This document shows, piece after piece, positions 34,613 through 44,511 of a stretch of DNA of 64,000 nucleotides. The stretch comes from Eudoraea chungangensis. Its GTDB lineage: Bacteria; Bacteroidota; Bacteroidia; Flavobacteriales; Flavobacteriaceae. The translations under genes were made by a program, and so were the position numbers. Position 1 is the stretch's first letter. The number at the start of each line of letters is the position of its first letter. The notes under the pieces are model-generated. The model was not told the origin of the DNA, did not search any database, and saw nothing but the letters and a program-made list of their open reading frames with translations. The DNA is taken from NCBI RefSeq assembly GCF_029360665.1, contig NZ_JARDUB010000003.1:372001-436000 (forward strand), read 5' to 3'.

Positions 34613-35854
34613 ATGAAAAAAAGCGCATACCTTTTTCTTTTCTTCTTTATCTGTATGGCAACCGAGGTATTACTGGCCAAAACCATCACTATTTGTAAGG
34701 ACTGCCCAATTAAGACCCTTTCCGAGGGAATAGAAACTGCTGCCGAATACGATACCCTAAGGGTTAAAAAAGGAACGTATAAAGAATATAATATTCTAGT
34801 AGATAAACCTCTCACCATAATTGGCGAAAACTTCCCTGTTATTGACGGTGAAGACAAAGGAGAAATAATCCGTATTGTTTCGGACCAAGTTACCCTAGAC
34901 GGCTTGTTTTTAATCAATGTTGGTACAAGTTATACCACGGATTATGCTGCGATTAGAGTGGTAAAAAGTGAATATTTCGATATACGGAATATCGTATTGG
35001 AAAAATTATTCTTTGGAATCTATTTAGAAAAATCGAACAACGGAAGAGTATACCACAATAAAATTATTGGAGATGCCGTAGACGAATATAACTCAGGAAA
35101 TGGTATTCAACTTTGGTATTGTAAGAATGTGGTAGTAGAGAGAAATATTATACAACATGTTCGCGATGGTATCTATCTGGAATTTTCGGACAACATAAGC
35201 ATAAAGGATAATACAAGTACAGACAACCTGCGTTATGGTTTGCATTTTATGTTTTCTAACGATGACATCTATACCAACAATACCTTTGAGAATAATGGTG
35301 CCGGTGTTGCGGTAATGTTCTCTAAACGCATAAAAATGCTTGGCAATACCTTTCGGAAAAATTGGGGTACCGCTGCATTTGGCATGTTATTAAAAGAAAT
35401 AAATGATGCCGAAATTATCGGAAACACTTTCGAAGAAAACACTATAGGCATTAATATAGAAGGCTCTAATCGCATTATGTATAAGAATAATAGTTTTATA
35501 CAGAATGGATGGGCAATTAAAATCCTTGGTGCCTGTTACACTAATACTTTTACCTTAAATAATTTTCTATATAACTCCTTTGATATTTCCTATAACAGTA
35601 AGTTGAACGACAATGTCTTTAACAAGAATTATTGGAGTAGTTATACAGGGTATGACCTGGATAAAAACGGGATGGGAGATGTGCCCTACAGACCCGTAAA
35701 ACTCTTTTCTTATATTGTTAACAAGACACCGGAAACAATCGTTCTTTTACGCAGTCTGTTTATGGATGTTATTGATTTCTCGGAAAAAGTATCACCTGTA
35801 TTCACACCAGACAATCTTCTCGATTCTAGTCCCTTAATGAAACAAATACCATGA
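34613..35854 (+). CDS. nosD: NosD, periplasmic copper-site maturation factor
   Basis: A 413-aa exported protein (signal to about residue 22) built of parallel beta-helix repeats (NosD/CASH), visible as recurring N-x-I/F-x-x-N units from ~130 to 330. With NosF and NosY it forms an ABC-type complex that matures the CuZ site. Its stop overlaps the nosF start by 4 bp (ATGA), which marks tight coupling. A 184-bp gap separates it from the cupin gene. Confidence 0.92.
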   Translation: MKKSAYLFLFFFICMATEVLLAKTITICKDCPIKTLSEGIETAAEYDTLRVKKGTYKEYNILVDKPLTIIGENFPVIDGEDKGEIIRIVSDQVTLDGLFLINVGTSYTTDYAAIRVVKSEYFDIRNIVLEKLFFGIYLEKSNNGRVYHNKIIGDAVDEYNSGNGIQLWYCKNVVVERNIIQHVRDGIYLEFSDNISIKDNTSTDNLRYGLHFMFSNDDIYTNNTFENNGAGVAVMFSKRIKMLGNTFRKNWGTAAFGMLLKEINDAEIIGNTFEENTIGINIEGSNRIMYKNNSFIQNGWAIKILGACYTNTFTLNNFLYNSFDISYNSKLNDNVFNKNYWSSYTGYDLDKNGMGDVPYRPVKLFSYIVNKTPETIVLLRSLFMDVIDFSEKVSPVFTPDNLLDSSPLMKQIP

Positions 35855-36561
35855 TCATTGTAGATAATCTTTATAAAAAATTTGGTAAAAATGAGGTCCT
35901 CTCCGCCCTTAATCTAAAAATAGAAGAACCTGGAATATTTGCTATTCTTGGACCAAACGGCTCTGGTAAAACCACCCTCATTAAAAGTATTTTGGGGATG
36001 GTGGTTCCCAACAACGGTCATATTACCCTAAAAGGAATTCCTATTAAAAATAACTGGAAGTATAGACAGGAAATTGACTACCTACCTCAAATAGCCAACT
36101 TTCCCGGAAATCTAAAGGTAAAAGAGCTCATTAGAATGATTAAGGATTTACGCGATATGCCAGCGGACGAAGAACGACTGATTGCTCTTTTTAAATTGGA
36201 GCCCTTTCTAAACAAAAAGCTTTCTACCCTTTCCGGGGGTACAAAACAGAAAGTAAATCTGGTTCTAACCTTTATGTTCGACAGTCCTTTATTAATTCTG
36301 GATGAACCTACAACAGGCTTGGATCCAGCTTCTCTAATTCATCTAAAGGAGTGGGTTAATCAAGAAAAAGCCAAGGGTAAAACAATCCTTATCACTTCCC
36401 ATATTATGCAATTTGTATCCGAAATAGCAGACGAAATAGTTTATCTATTAGAAGGAAAAATTTATTTTAAGGGAACCAAAGAGGCCTTAATGACTAGGAC
36501 AAATCAAAAGAATCTAGAACATGCCATAGCGGCAATAGCAACTACACCAGCAAATGTTTAA
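35851..36561 (+). CDS. nosF: NosF, ABC transporter ATPase
   Basis: A 236-aa ATP-binding subunit. Walker A is GPNGSGKTTL, the signature is LSGGTKQKVNL, Walker B is LLILDEPTTGLDP, and the switch His is in ILITSHIM. It powers NosDFY-dependent assembly of the copper centre. It overlaps nosD by 4 bp and nosY by 8 bp. Confidence 0.94.
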   Translation: MIIVDNLYKKFGKNEVLSALNLKIEEPGIFAILGPNGSGKTTLIKSILGMVVPNNGHITLKGIPIKNNWKYRQEIDYLPQIANFPGNLKVKELIRMIKDLRDMPADEERLIALFKLEPFLNKKLSTLSGGTKQKVNLVLTFMFDSPLLILDEPTTGLDPASLIHLKEWVNQEKAKGKTILITSHIMQFVSEIADEIVYLLEGKIYFKGTKEALMTRTNQKNLEHAIAAIATTPANV

Positions 36562-37336
36562 AATATTAAAATATAGTTTTTATGATCTTATACGCAGTAG
36601 ATGGAGCTATGTCTATTTTCTATTCTATCTGGTTTTAGGGTTTGTACTGCTCTTTTTGAATAACGATGTGTCCAAAGCGGTTATCACCTTAATGAATATT
36701 ATCATTGTTCTTGTCCCTTTAATCGGAACTATTTTTGGTGTTATGTATTATTATAATTCCAAGGAATTTACTGAGCTTTTACTAGCACAACCCGTTAAAC
36801 GCTCCTCAATCTTTTTAGGACAATATCTCGGGGTGGCTGGCTCCTTAACCTTGAGTCTCGTACTTGGTTTAGGCATTCCATTCGTCTTATACGGTCTCTT
36901 GCGAAGCAGTGCAATTTTTGATTTTTCCTTACTACTAGTAACAGGAGCCTTTCTAACGCTTATTTTTACTGCCCTGTCCTTTAACATAGCACTCTCCAAC
37001 GAAAATAAAATAAAAGGATTCGGCTACGCCGTATTATTATGGTTGTTTCTGGCAGTAGTCTATGATGGCATATTTCTTATGTCTCTGATCCTATTCAAGG
37101 AATATCCTTTAGACAATTTTTCATTAATCGTTACTATGTTTAATCCTATTGATCTTTCCCGAACCCTCATTTTATTGAAGTTAGATATCTCTGCTCTATT
37201 GGGATATACCGGAGCAGTTTTTAAACAGTTCTTTGGAACAAGTCAGGGATTTATTATTTCGCTTTTAATGCTAATTTTGTGGACAGTAGTGCCGATTTGG
37301 CGTATGTTGTATATCTCTAAGAAAAAGGACTTTTGA
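36554..37336 (+). CDS. nosY: NosY, ABC transporter permease
   Basis: A 260-aa ABC-2-type permease with six membrane helices and the conserved GVMYYYNSKEFTELLLAQPVKRSSIF amphipathic segment. Partner of NosF and NosD. Last gene of the nos operon; the next gene (fhs) starts 144 bp later with its own likely promoter. Confidence 0.92.
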   Translation: MFKILKYSFYDLIRSRWSYVYFLFYLVLGFVLLFLNNDVSKAVITLMNIIIVLVPLIGTIFGVMYYYNSKEFTELLLAQPVKRSSIFLGQYLGVAGSLTLSLVLGLGIPFVLYGLLRSSAIFDFSLLLVTGAFLTLIFTALSFNIALSNENKIKGFGYAVLLWLFLAVVYDGIFLMSLILFKEYPLDNFSLIVTMFNPIDLSRTLILLKLDISALLGYTGAVFKQFFGTSQGFIISLLMLILWTVVPIWRMLYISKKKDF

Positions 37337-37480
37337 GTCTAAGGAAGTGGATACAATAAATAGGACGAACTTATTGTTGTTGTAAACTAGTAATTAATAT
37401 TACTATCTTTTAAAAGTACAATAGTTGTAATAAAAACAGTTGCTGTTGTACGAATACCCCTTAATTTTTAATTTGTACGT

Positions 37481-39148
37481 ATGACTGATTTAGAAATCGC
37501 CAAAAAAGTTACCTTAAAACCTATCACAGAAATTTCAAAAAAACTGGGAATTGAGACGGAAGAAATTGAAATGTATGGGAAATATAAGGCCAAAATACCT
37601 TTGGAAGCTATTGATAAAGAAAAGATTTCTAAAAGCAAACTTATCCTTGTATCTGCAATTTCCCCTACCCCGGCAGGAGAAGGAAAGACAACCATGTCCA
37701 TTGGCCTCTCGGAAGGACTAAATCGACTTAAGAAGAAGGCTACTGTGGTATTAAGAGAACCCTCTTTAGGCCCGGTATTTGGAATCAAAGGTGGCGCTAC
37801 GGGGGGTGGATACTCACAGGTCTTACCCATGGAAGACATTAATCTACATTTTACCGGAGACTTTGCTGCTATAGAAAAAGCCCATAATTTACTCGCTGCC
37901 CTAATTGATAATAATATACAGAGCAAGACTGCTAGTTTACGGATAGACCCAAGGACCATAAATTGGAAAAGGGTTATGGATTTAAACGACAGAGCCCTGA
38001 GGCGGGTAATTGTTGGCCTTGGTGGCACTACTTCTGGAGTTCCAAGAGAAACGGGATTTGATATTACTGCAGCTTCTGAAATTATGGCAATATTATGTCT
38101 GGCTGAAAGTTTTGAGGATTTGAAGACAAGATTAGGAAATATTTTTATTGGCTATACTTTTGAGAAAAAGCCAATTTACGCTAAAGATTTAAAAGCAGAA
38201 GGCGCTATGACGGTACTTTTGAGAGATGCCATAAAGCCAAATTTGGTACAGACCATAGAAGGAAACCCTGCAATTATTCATGGCGGACCCTTTGCTAACA
38301 TAGCCCAGGGAACTAATTCTGTACTTGCCACTAAAATGGGTATGAGTTTTTCTGAATATACTATAACGGAAGCGGGTTTTGGGTTCGATTTAGGCGCGGA
38401 AAAGTTCTTCGACATAAAATGCCAAAGTGCCGGATTAAAGCCAAATGCGGTGGTTTTAACCACAACCATACGAGCCCTGAAATACCATGGGGGTGCCGAT
38501 TTAAAAAAACTTACACTTCCAGATTTGGATGTCCTTAAAAAAGGTTTACCAAACTTGGAGAAGCATCTTGAAAACATCAAAAAGTTTAAAGTACCGGCGG
38601 TTATAGCGATCAATAAGTTTACTACAGATTCAGCTGAAGAAATTAGTCTTATAAAGGACTTTGCCAATTCTCAAGGTATTAGAGTTGCACTCGCAGAAGT
38701 GTGGAAAAAAGGTGGTGAGGGAGCTTTAGCATTAGCTCAGGAAGTCATCGAAGTAGTGGAAACTAATACCTCCAATTTTGAAGCCCTATATTCTTGGAAT
38801 AGCTCTGTAAAAGAGAAAATTGAAACTATTGCCCAAGAAATCTACGGGGCAAAACATGTAGATTATAATACCAAAGCAAAATCAGATTTACGTAAAATCT
38901 CGGACTTAGGATTGGACAAGTTACCTGTGTGTATTGCCAAAACACAAAAATCTTTGTCCGACAATCCTAAATTATTAGGAAGACCAAAAGACTTTATAAT
39001 AACCGTAAGAGAAATTGAAATTGCCGCAGGGGCAGGCTTCTTAATTCCTATTACCGGAAATATAATGCGAATGCCTGGTCTCCCTGCACATCCGGCATCG
39101 GAAGGCATGAATGTTACGAGGGAAGGGGAGATTATTGGTCTTTTTTAA
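37481..39148 (+). CDS. fhs: Formate-tetrahydrofolate ligase
   Basis: ATP plus formate plus THF to 10-formyl-THF, the reverse direction to PurU. It has 555 aa with the P-loop PTPAGEGKTT at residues 62-71, the REPSLGPVFGIKGGATGGGYSQV segment and the C-terminal PGLPAHPASEGM signature, all typical. Single gene with an AT-rich leader; the TTAATTTG just before ATG (about 37468-37475) resembles a -7 box. Confidence 0.95.
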   Translation: MTDLEIAKKVTLKPITEISKKLGIETEEIEMYGKYKAKIPLEAIDKEKISKSKLILVSAISPTPAGEGKTTMSIGLSEGLNRLKKKATVVLREPSLGPVFGIKGGATGGGYSQVLPMEDINLHFTGDFAAIEKAHNLLAALIDNNIQSKTASLRIDPRTINWKRVMDLNDRALRRVIVGLGGTTSGVPRETGFDITAASEIMAILCLAESFEDLKTRLGNIFIGYTFEKKPIYAKDLKAEGAMTVLLRDAIKPNLVQTIEGNPAIIHGGPFANIAQGTNSVLATKMGMSFSEYTITEAGFGFDLGAEKFFDIKCQSAGLKPNAVVLTTTIRALKYHGGADLKKLTLPDLDVLKKGLPNLEKHLENIKKFKVPAVIAINKFTTDSAEEISLIKDFANSQGIRVALAEVWKKGGEGALALAQEVIEVVETNTSNFEALYSWNSSVKEKIETIAQEIYGAKHVDYNTKAKSDLRKISDLGLDKLPVCIAKTQKSLSDNPKLLGRPKDFIITVREIEIAAGAGFLIPITGNIMRMPGLPAHPASEGMNVTREGEIIGLF

Positions 39149-39172
39149 CTTAGTAAACCTAAAAATAATAAT

Positions 39173-39572
39173 ATGAAGTATTTTAAACTAGCACTTATAG
39201 GCCTTCTAATAATGGCCTGTAAAGAAGAAAATAAAATCAAGAGGTACAAGACCCATTTTAAGAAATAGAGTTCCATGCAGAAGTGGTATCAATAGAAGAA
39301 ATCCGCTCTGTTTTCCGGTTAGCCCTAAAAGAAAAAACGGGGATCTAAGTAATTATAGCAGTGAAGGAATGGTCGCTATTGGACCCGGAGGAAATGTATG
39401 GCAAGAATACATACTTTTGTGAGAAAAATTACTAGAGAAGTTTGCCAACGAAGAGGGCGCTTCGGTGTAAATGGAAAACTCATTTTTGGTTATTCTAAAA
39501 AAGGATAAAAAGGACCATGCATGGAAGCTTTTTAAAGAAGTAGACTCCTCCAACCTTCCAGTAATTAATTAA
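39173..39572 (+). pseudogene. Decayed lipoprotein gene
   Basis: ATG 39173 opens a good lipoprotein signal (MKYFKLALIGLLIMAC) but stops at 39268. Coding signal resumes in another frame (EIEFHAEVVSIEEIRSVFRL from 39262), then shifts again near 39339 to a third frame reading GDLSNYSSEGMVAIGPGGNVWQEY. Two stops interrupt that frame before its end, DSSNLPVIN. At least two frameshifts and two nonsense codons make function unlikely. The ancestral family is not recognised. Confidence 0.7.
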
Positions 39573-39597
39573 AAAAAGTCCACCCTAAAGTGGACTT
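39571..39597 (-). terminator. Terminator of the isocitrate dehydrogenase gene
   Basis: Stem AAGTCCAC / GTGGACTT with a 6-nt loop. On the minus strand it ends in seven T's, so it serves the minus-strand gene that stops at 39657. Confidence 0.8.
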
Positions 39598-39656
39598 CCT
39601 ATTGGGGGAAACTAATTCTTCAGTACGTCTATTAGAACTATCAGCCTATACTGAAG

Positions 39657-41171
39657 CTACTCGCCCTGACCTAAAGAGAAACCTCTCCTCCCATCAAACT
39701 CATAAAGGTTCTCTGTCTTTATGACATCAAAACCAGTGTTGTTTAACTTAGAGAGTAAGGCAACAACTTGTTCAAAATTGATTGACCCATAAATTGGCAT
39801 TGGCTTAAAAATATCTGCACTCTCTGAAACAAACCTGCATCTCCAATGATCAGTGCAATAGGTCTCTTTTCTACCCTCGGGAAATACTTTTACTCCCCTA
39901 TTTGTAATCATTTTTAATTTTAAATTATAACTCTTTACGGCAGACAGAGTCTTACCTATAAGTTCAGGGTCATTACCCTGCCAGTCGATAAAAACGTCTA
40001 CACCAACTAGTTCTTTCTTAGAAGGTAGGCGCTTATAATCCGCAATCTGAATATTCCCAGATCCCTCTCTCAAATTACTAGCAATAAAGAAGGAAGGAAA
40101 TTTGCCAAGTCTTTTTATTACTTCTTCCGCAAATTGGGAAGTACCTACTTTTTCTAAACTTATTTCTTTTTGATATATGTCGGCAGTATGGTAACCATCC
40201 TCAATAGTAGCTAACCAGGCATTCTTTATTTTATCTGCAATCTCTCTCTGCCCTAGGTGGGCCAACATCATTACTGCCGCATTTAACAAACCAGATGGAT
40301 TAGCAATATTCTGGCCGGCTATATCCGGAGCAGAGCCGTGAATAGCCTCAAACATTGCCACATTAGTTCCTATATTGGCCGAGCCTGCCATTCCTACAGA
40401 ACCAGCAATTTCGGCGGCTATATCTGAAATAATATCGCCATAAAGATTTGTAGTAACAATAACATCGTAGTCTTCCGGATGCGCAGCTAATTTGGCTGAT
40501 CCTATATCTATAATTTGTGAATTACTTTCAATCTCCGGGTATTCTGCCGCAATCTCTTTAAATACCCTATGAAATAAACCGTCTGTCAGTTTCATAATAT
40601 TATCTTTCACCATGCAGGTCACCTTTCTTCTATTGTACACTCTTGCATATTCAAAGGCATAACGGACAATCTTTTCGCAACCCGGTCTGGTAATCAGCTT
40701 TAAACACTGCACTACATCTTCAGTTTGCTGGTGTTCAATACCAGCATATAGATCCTCTTCATTTTCTCTTATAATTACAACATCCATCTCAGGAAAGTGA
40801 GTATTTACATAAGGATGTAAGGCGTTAACGGGTCTTACATTAGCAAACAAGCCAAGGGATTTTCTTAGAGTTACGTTTAAACTTTTAAAGCCCTTCCCTT
40901 GTGGAGTCGTAATCGGAGCCTTAAAAATTATCTTGTTCTCATTAATTATTTTCCAAGCCTTTTTATCTATCCCAGCGCTATTACCAGATAAATATACCTG
41001 CTCTCCCAGACGGATATACTCCGGTTCAATCGGTGCATTGGCGGCTTTCAATATACTCAGAGTGGCCTTCATGATCTCAGGACCAATACCATCTCCCTGG
41101 GCAACAGCCACTTTTATAAGCCTATTTTCGGTAATCTGTTTTTTAGAACTAACTAAGACCTTGTTTTTCAT
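39657..41171 (-). CDS. icd: NADP-dependent isocitrate dehydrogenase (long, Thermus-like)
   Basis: TCA-cycle oxidation of isocitrate to 2-oxoglutarate. The 504-aa protein has the beta-decarboxylating dehydrogenase fold: GDGIGPEIMKA, KSLGLFANVRPV, IIRENEEDLYAGIEH, the NLYGDIISDIAAEI metal site and the HGSAPDIAGQNIANP nucleotide loop. An extra ~130-residue C-terminal domain matches Thermus-type enzymes. Cofactor choice is inferred from the family. An operator-like repeat lies 75 bp upstream. Confidence 0.9.
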   Translation of the reverse strand: MKNKVLVSSKKQITENRLIKVAVAQGDGIGPEIMKATLSILKAANAPIEPEYIRLGEQVYLSGNSAGIDKKAWKIINENKIIFKAPITTPQGKGFKSLNVTLRKSLGLFANVRPVNALHPYVNTHFPEMDVVIIRENEEDLYAGIEHQQTEDVVQCLKLITRPGCEKIVRYAFEYARVYNRRKVTCMVKDNIMKLTDGLFHRVFKEIAAEYPEIESNSQIIDIGSAKLAAHPEDYDVIVTTNLYGDIISDIAAEIAGSVGMAGSANIGTNVAMFEAIHGSAPDIAGQNIANPSGLLNAAVMMLAHLGQREIADKIKNAWLATIEDGYHTADIYQKEISLEKVGTSQFAEEVIKRLGKFPSFFIASNLREGSGNIQIADYKRLPSKKELVGVDVFIDWQGNDPELIGKTLSAVKSYNLKLKMITNRGVKVFPEGRKETYCTDHWRCRFVSESADIFKPMPIYGSINFEQVVALLSKLNNTGFDVIKTENLYEFDGRRGFSLGQGE

Positions 41172-41245
41172 ATGGAAAGAGTTTTACGTTTAGTGATACA
41201 AAGATTTAATAATTATTGCATATAATTTTATTTATATTTTATATT

Positions 41246-41272
41246 GTATACATAAAATTTATTTATGTATAC
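41246..41272. promoter_or_regulatory. 27-bp inverted repeat upstream of icd
   Basis: Arms GTATACATAAA and TTTATGTATAC around ATTTA, a perfect 11-bp inverted repeat in AT-rich DNA. It is 75 bp before the icd start and 322 bp before the sigma factor gene. It is likely a repressor or activator site for icd. The rest of 41172-41593 shows nothing else that I can support. Confidence 0.5.
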
Positions 41273-41593
41273 AAATTTTTGTTTTAAACACTTCCCTCGG
41301 GATCTTGCCTCTGAGGTCTTCACAGCACAACCTTCAAATGTTGATAAAAAATAAATCTCAATAATAATTGTAACAATCTTGTAAATAAAAACGTCTTTAC
41401 AAAGTAAAGATTCTTCTGGAAGGTACCCGATTTAGGACTGTACAGACAACTCTTCTATCTCGAGATTTTAGTAGAAACTGCAGCTGTGATTAAGCAGATC
41501 TTTTTTTAACCGTAAATGCAACCATTCTATTTTTTACTTGTCTTTAGATATAGAGGCGCAAAAACAATGGATTAAATAGTAGATCAGCCTTAA

Positions 41594-42130
41594 ATGGGAT
41601 CCCGAAATTATAATAACGAACATAAAGAATTGTTAGAGCGCAGTATGGCAGGGGACAGTACTGCCCAGTTTAGACTATATGAACTTTATGTAGATGCTAT
41701 GTATAATGTTGTCTTGAGGTTAGTAGGGCATAAAGAAGAAGCTGAAGATGTATTGCAGGATACATTTGTAGACGCCTTTAAAAATCTACATAGTTTTAAA
41801 TACAAAAGTTCTTTTGGAGCTTGGATTAAAAGAATTGCAATTAATAAAAGTATAAACCATATAAAAATTAAAAGAATACAACTTGCACCTTTAGAAGATC
41901 ACGCTTATTACCTAACGGAAGAGAAGGAAGACCCTATAAGTTTTAATATTGAAAAAGTTAAAAATGCCATTTCAAATTTACCGAATGGCTTTAAACAAAT
42001 CTTCAGTCTATATCTGTTTGAAGGGTACACTCATAAAGAAATAGCAGAAATCCTGGATATTTCAGAGGCAACTTCTAAGTCTCAATACCACAGAGCAAAG
42101 AAAAAATTGATTGAAATAATGAAAACCTAA
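41594..42130 (+). CDS. ECF RNA polymerase sigma factor
   Basis: A 178-aa sigma-70 family protein. Region 2 is visible as EAEDVLQDTFVDAFKNLHSFKYKSSFGAWIKRIAINKS, and region 4 as LPNGFKQIFSLYLFEGYTHKEIAEILDISEATSKSQYHRAKKKL. It ends 2 bp before a gene for a predicted membrane anti-sigma factor, the usual pairing. Likely drives the envelope-protein genes downstream. Confidence 0.92.
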   Translation: MGSRNYNNEHKELLERSMAGDSTAQFRLYELYVDAMYNVVLRLVGHKEEAEDVLQDTFVDAFKNLHSFKYKSSFGAWIKRIAINKSINHIKIKRIQLAPLEDHAYYLTEEKEDPISFNIEKVKNAISNLPNGFKQIFSLYLFEGYTHKEIAEILDISEATSKSQYHRAKKKLIEIMKT

Positions 42131-42132
42131 TT

Positions 42133-42675
42133 ATGAAAGAATTAGAAAAATTTATTCGAACTAATACATCGGAATTTAATTCGGCTATTCCGGATAAGAA
42201 AGGTCTCTGGGACAAAATAAGTGCCGAATTAAAGACAGAGGAAGAAAGAACAATTCCAATTTGGAAAAGAACTTATCGCTGGGTAGCTATATTTTTGGCT
42301 ATACTTGGCCTGGGTTCCCTTTTGCAAATTGGTTACTTCTCTATGGATACCCAAGACTCTTATTCTAATACCATTACAACTGAATTAAAAGGCATCGATG
42401 CCCACTATCAGGGCTTGGTTGCTTCACAGGTAGCATTACTACTTGATCATCCAGGGCTATCCGAAAATTCCAAATCAGAATTCCTTTCGTTTTTAGACGA
42501 ATTGGACGAGGAATACACGGTATTACGAAAAGAGTTAGACAAAGGTTTGGATAACGAAATAGTACTGGAGGCGATAATATCTAATTACCAAAAAAGAATA
42601 GAATTAATACAAAAACTTCTATTGCTCATAGAGGACACTAACATAAAAGAAGATGACAATGCGTATACCTTATAA
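42133..42675 (+). CDS. Predicted anti-sigma factor
   Basis: A 180-aa protein with a cytoplasmic N-terminal region (WDKISAELKTEEER), one transmembrane helix at about 49-70 and a periplasmic, coiled-coil-prone C-terminal domain. Position directly after an ECF sigma gene and this topology fit an anti-sigma factor, though no zinc anti-sigma motif is seen. Its 3' end overlaps the next gene by 23 bp. Confidence 0.7.
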   Translation: MKELEKFIRTNTSEFNSAIPDKKGLWDKISAELKTEEERTIPIWKRTYRWVAIFLAILGLGSLLQIGYFSMDTQDSYSNTITTELKGIDAHYQGLVASQVALLLDHPGLSENSKSEFLSFLDELDEEYTVLRKELDKGLDNEIVLEAIISNYQKRIELIQKLLLLIEDTNIKEDDNAYTL

Positions 42676-43750
42676 ATCCATACTCTTATTGGTTTGTCTT
42701 TGCTCCGTTTGTTTGTCTTTGCGAGGTCAAGAAAGAGTCGTAAAAAGTATAGAGAAAAACTACGCCCTGACCGAGGCAGGAAAACTGCAAATCCAAAATG
42801 AATATGGACATCTTGCAGTTAGTAGTTGGGAAAAAGATAGTGTTCAAATAGTTGTAGACATACGAGTATCACACAAAAAAAAGGAAAATTCTCAAAGTCT
42901 AATGGACAGAGTTGCCCCAAGTTTTGAGACGGGCAACGATTATATAAATATCAAGACCGAAATAAAAGAAAAGAGTCAGTCGTTTTTCTCCAAATATGTG
43001 ATTAAGGAGACTCCTTTAGATTTTAGTAAAGGAAATCTGGAAATTAACTACACCATAAAACTACCTAAAAGAGTCTTTTTAGAGATTGATAACAAATTTG
43101 GAGATATAGTCATAGAAGGTTGGGAAGGAAACCTCAAAGCTACCATTGAACATGGCGACCTCTTTTTAAGTCAACACGTTGGGCAAGTAGATTTGTTTAT
43201 GTCATATGGAAAAATTAAAGGAAGAAATATAGACTATGGTTCGGTAGAACTTAAAAATGGATCCTTAAATCTGGAAAATGCTAAAAAACTTAGATTAAAT
43301 AGTAGAGGTAGTACTATTGTTTTAAATAAGGCTAGCAACTTAGATCTTTACTCCAACAAGGATGAAGTAAGATTAGATAGTATTGATGTGCTTACAGGCG
43401 AGCTTAAGTTTGCTTCATTAATACTAAATAACTTAAACGAATCCGTAGATCTCAGCATGAAAATTTCCGATTTTGAGCTAACTAATGTTAGCAATAGTGA
43501 TGCTATTATCCGTATAAAACAAGAAGACTCTAAGATTAAATTAAACATATCTGGGATATCTTTTAGTTTTGATGCCCTGCTCCAAGAAGGTCTTTTAAGA
43601 CTCCCGAAAACATTCCAGAATATTGAAAGTCGGGTCGTAGACAAGGTAAATAAAATAAGAGAAGTAGAAGCCTCTTATGGAATTCCTAAGAAAGGGAGAA
43701 TAAGTATTCGAGGTAGTAAAGGTGTGGTTATTTTAGAAGAAACTCCATAA
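42653..43750 (+). CDS. Secreted DUF4097-like beta-helix protein
   Basis: A 365-aa exported protein; signal peptide ends near SLRGQ (about residue 25). The rest is strand-rich with repeated G-D-I/V and S-G patterns (FGDIVIEGWEGNLKATIEHGDL), like DUF4097 adhesin-type proteins of sigma/anti-sigma operons. An in-frame ATG two codons in (42659) is an alternative start. Role in the envelope, possibly as signal or target of the sigma pathway. Confidence 0.7.
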   Translation: MTMRIPYKSILLLVCLCSVCLSLRGQERVVKSIEKNYALTEAGKLQIQNEYGHLAVSSWEKDSVQIVVDIRVSHKKKENSQSLMDRVAPSFETGNDYINIKTEIKEKSQSFFSKYVIKETPLDFSKGNLEINYTIKLPKRVFLEIDNKFGDIVIEGWEGNLKATIEHGDLFLSQHVGQVDLFMSYGKIKGRNIDYGSVELKNGSLNLENAKKLRLNSRGSTIVLNKASNLDLYSNKDEVRLDSIDVLTGELKFASLILNNLNESVDLSMKISDFELTNVSNSDAIIRIKQEDSKIKLNISGISFSFDALLQEGLLRLPKTFQNIESRVVDKVNKIREVEASYGIPKKGRISIRGSKGVVILEETP

Positions 43751-43865
43751 GCTTTTAAGGCATTGAGAGATTTGATTCTCCAAGTTAATGAAAAATAATC
43801 CTCCTAAAATGCAACCTTTCCAAAACTGCTTTGTCTTTAATAGTATCAATCAAAAATCAATAATA

Positions 43866-44510
43866 ATGAAAAAAGTAAAACGTATCTCTGCTGCTCTATT
43901 TTTTCTAATTGGAATAATTGGCTGTGCGCAAGAATCTGGGGATTATGTAGAATTTAACGATCGAAATAATGTAGTACATGGCGTATATCTGGGTTTTGCT
44001 GGCCACTATGGTAAAATTGCCGGCAAAGACACCTATTTAGGAAGTGTGAAAATTGCGTATGTAGCCAACCAGCAATTTGAGGTAGGTTTTGTAGGAGTAG
44101 GTTTATATTCGGAGCAAAATTACGCTAGTAGTTCCTTTTCCGTAGGCGATTTTGTTGGTGGCTATGGAGGATTACATTTAGAACCCATATTTTTTGGCAA
44201 ATCAAAAGTAAATCTTTCGTTACCCCTTCTGATTGGCGGAGGTGCTGTAGGTTTTCTAGATGGAGATATTAATGATCCCTTTACCGATGTTAATGACTGG
44301 GAGGCAGTTTTTGTCTTCGAACCGGGAATAAGTATTCTTTACAATATTTCTAGGTATGTACAATTAGAGACCGGGTTTAAATATAGAATCTCTAGCAACA
44401 CACAATTTGTCTCTGACAAACCAAAAAATATAAATGGATATTCCGTGGGCTTAGGAATTAAAATTGGAGTGTTTAACATGGGGCGAAATCGATATAAAAA
44501 AAATATCTAA
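43866..44510 (+). CDS. Outer-membrane beta-barrel protein
   Basis: A 214-aa protein with signal/lipoprotein-like start (MKKVKRISAALFFLIGIIGCAQ). The body is Gly- and aromatic-rich with about eight strands (GVYLGFAGHYGK, VGFVGVGLYSEQ, GYSVGLGIKIGVF), a small porin-like barrel. The frame opens at 43788, but ATG 43866 begins the signal peptide. Probably part of the sigma-linked operon. Confidence 0.68.
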   Translation: MKKVKRISAALFFLIGIIGCAQESGDYVEFNDRNNVVHGVYLGFAGHYGKIAGKDTYLGSVKIAYVANQQFEVGFVGVGLYSEQNYASSSFSVGDFVGGYGGLHLEPIFFGKSKVNLSLPLLIGGGAVGFLDGDINDPFTDVNDWEAVFVFEPGISILYNISRYVQLETGFKYRISSNTQFVSDKPKNINGYSVGLGIKIGVFNMGRNRYKKNI

Positions 44511-44511
44511 G

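Noticed and set aside
37468-38667. Minus-strand ORFs (186 and 129 codons) inside fhs
   Set aside because: Antisense to a highly conserved enzyme with complete motifs; no promoter or family support.
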